NCBI GenBank assembly: GCA_903884235.1
Contig: CAISEB010000020.1
Coordinates: 124,001 to 188,000, forward strand
Reading direction: 5' to 3'
DNA length: 64,000 bases
Origin: an uncultured Pseudomonadota bacterium
GTDB taxonomy: Bacteria; Pseudomonadota; Gammaproteobacteria; Steroidobacterales; Steroidobacteraceae
The notes under the pieces are model-generated. The model was given only the letters and a program-made list of their open reading frames with translations. It did not search any database and was not told the origin of the DNA. A program made the translations under genes and the position numbers. Positions 63,534 to 64,000 of the stretch are shown one piece after another. The stretch's first letter is position 1. Every line of letters starts with the position of its first letter.

Positions 63534-64000
63534 TCAACCCAGTGCGTGCAGCACCAGGGGCCCGTCCAGCGTCGTCGTGCCGGCCGACATGTAGAGGTGG
63601 CTGTCGCTGATCGCGAGATCGAGGCTCATCCGCCGGTCGAGGACCGCGGCAAATCCGGTGATGAGCGCGGGATCGATCTCGCGAATCTCGATGTCACGGG
63701 CACGGTGGATCGTCTCGCCGCGCAGTCGTCCGAGCAGCAGGGCCGTGTCGCGGTGCGGATAGACCACCACCCGCGGTGCTGCCTTCGCTGCGCGGTGTAG
63801 CCGAGCCCCCTCCGGCGAGCCCACCTCGATCCACGCCTTGAGCACGCCGGTCAGGTCGCGGATCGCGAGTGCAGGCTCGTCGGGGTCAGACAGGCCGCCC
63901 CGGGAGAACGCGAGTCCCTCGGTGTACTCGAGGCAGTAAGCGAGCACGCGCGTCGCGAGGAATCCCTCGTGTTCGGATGGGTGGCGCGCGACGCGGAACG
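63534..64000 (-). CDS. yaeQ: YaeQ family protein (5' end outside window)
   Basis: Partial, 155 residues seen from the C-terminus back to the right edge. ARHPSEHEGFLATRVLAYCLEYTEGLAFSRG is not quoted further, but HPSEHEGFLATRVLAYC and KAWIEVGSPEG blocks are typical of YaeQ, a PD-(D/E)XK-fold protein of unknown role linked to transcription elongation in older work. It ends 30 nt from the amidohydrolase stop. Confidence 0.87.
   Translation of the reverse strand, partial: FRVARHPSEHEGFLATRVLAYCLEYTEGLAFSRGGLSDPDEPALAIRDLTGVLKAWIEVGSPEGARLHRAAKAAPRVVVYPHRDTALLLGRLRGETIHRARDIEIREIDPALITGFAAVLDRRMSLDLAISDSHLYMSAGTTTLDGPLVLHALG

Noticed and set aside
1-64000. CRISPR array, rRNA or insertion sequence
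   Set aside because: No regularly spaced repeats, rRNA-like stretch or transposase gene was seen anywhere in the window.

Overview
The window is GC-rich, densely coded DNA with ATGA/GTGA start-stop overlaps throughout. Gene content (fused E1 2-oxoacid dehydrogenase with an Lrp-type regulator, sbp-cysTWA, cysD-cysNC, a PAPS-type cysH, Uup, YaeQ, ArsN2, BigR-like ArsR) suggests the chromosome of a high-GC proteobacterium, probably a gammaproteobacterium; this is inferred from gene families, and no rRNA or tRNA is present to confirm it.

Left third (1-30.4 kb), chromosomal metabolism. In order: a branched-chain-type 2-oxoacid dehydrogenase operon (E1, then E2 running off the left edge) divergent from an Lrp/AsnC regulator; a cobalt-type nitrile hydratase operon (alpha, beta, accessory protein); a secreted amidohydrolase; the ABC-F ATPase Uup; ArsN2; a 2OG-Fe(II) oxygenase. 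Next is a sulfate assimilation island (cysD, cysNC, a TSUP permease, cysH, sbp, cysT, cysW, cysA), which together imports sulfate, activates it to PAPS and reduces it to sulfite. After it come an ornithine-cyclodeaminase homologue, an OsmC protein, a methyltransferase, and a probable sulfide/persulfide-responsive locus: a BigR/SqrR-like ArsR regulator, two small YgaP-like membrane proteins and an RND efflux pair around a clear dyad operator. A few catabolic enzymes follow.

Middle (about 30.4-55.7 kb), a plasmid-like conjugative element. It carries a KfrA-like protein next to a MazG/dCTPase-like enzyme, ParB, a type Ia ParA, a RepA initiator, an iteron origin with four repeats at exactly 22-bp spacing, a zinc-ribbon protein under a textbook LexA box, a GNAT acetyltransferase, a compact MobA/MobL relaxase, a DUF5710 protein, a DnaQ-type exonuclease, a TrwB/TraD-type coupling protein and a full virB2-virB11 set. 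A six-gene TetR-controlled drug efflux cassette (HlyD-type adaptor, tandem-NBD ABC ATPase, two ABC-2 permeases, outer-membrane factor) sits between the coupling protein and virB2. No integrase, transposase or flanking repeat is visible, so how the element became joined to the surrounding DNA is open: plasmid integration, a decayed ICE, a larger replicon, or an assembly join.

Right end (55.7-64 kb), chromosomal genes again: an EamA transporter whose 3' end overlaps a convergent TPR sensor histidine kinase, a HutD/Ves protein, a HAD phosphatase coupled by a TTG start to a LOG-family protein, a second secreted amidohydrolase with an uncharacterised N-terminal domain, and a YaeQ gene cut by the right edge.
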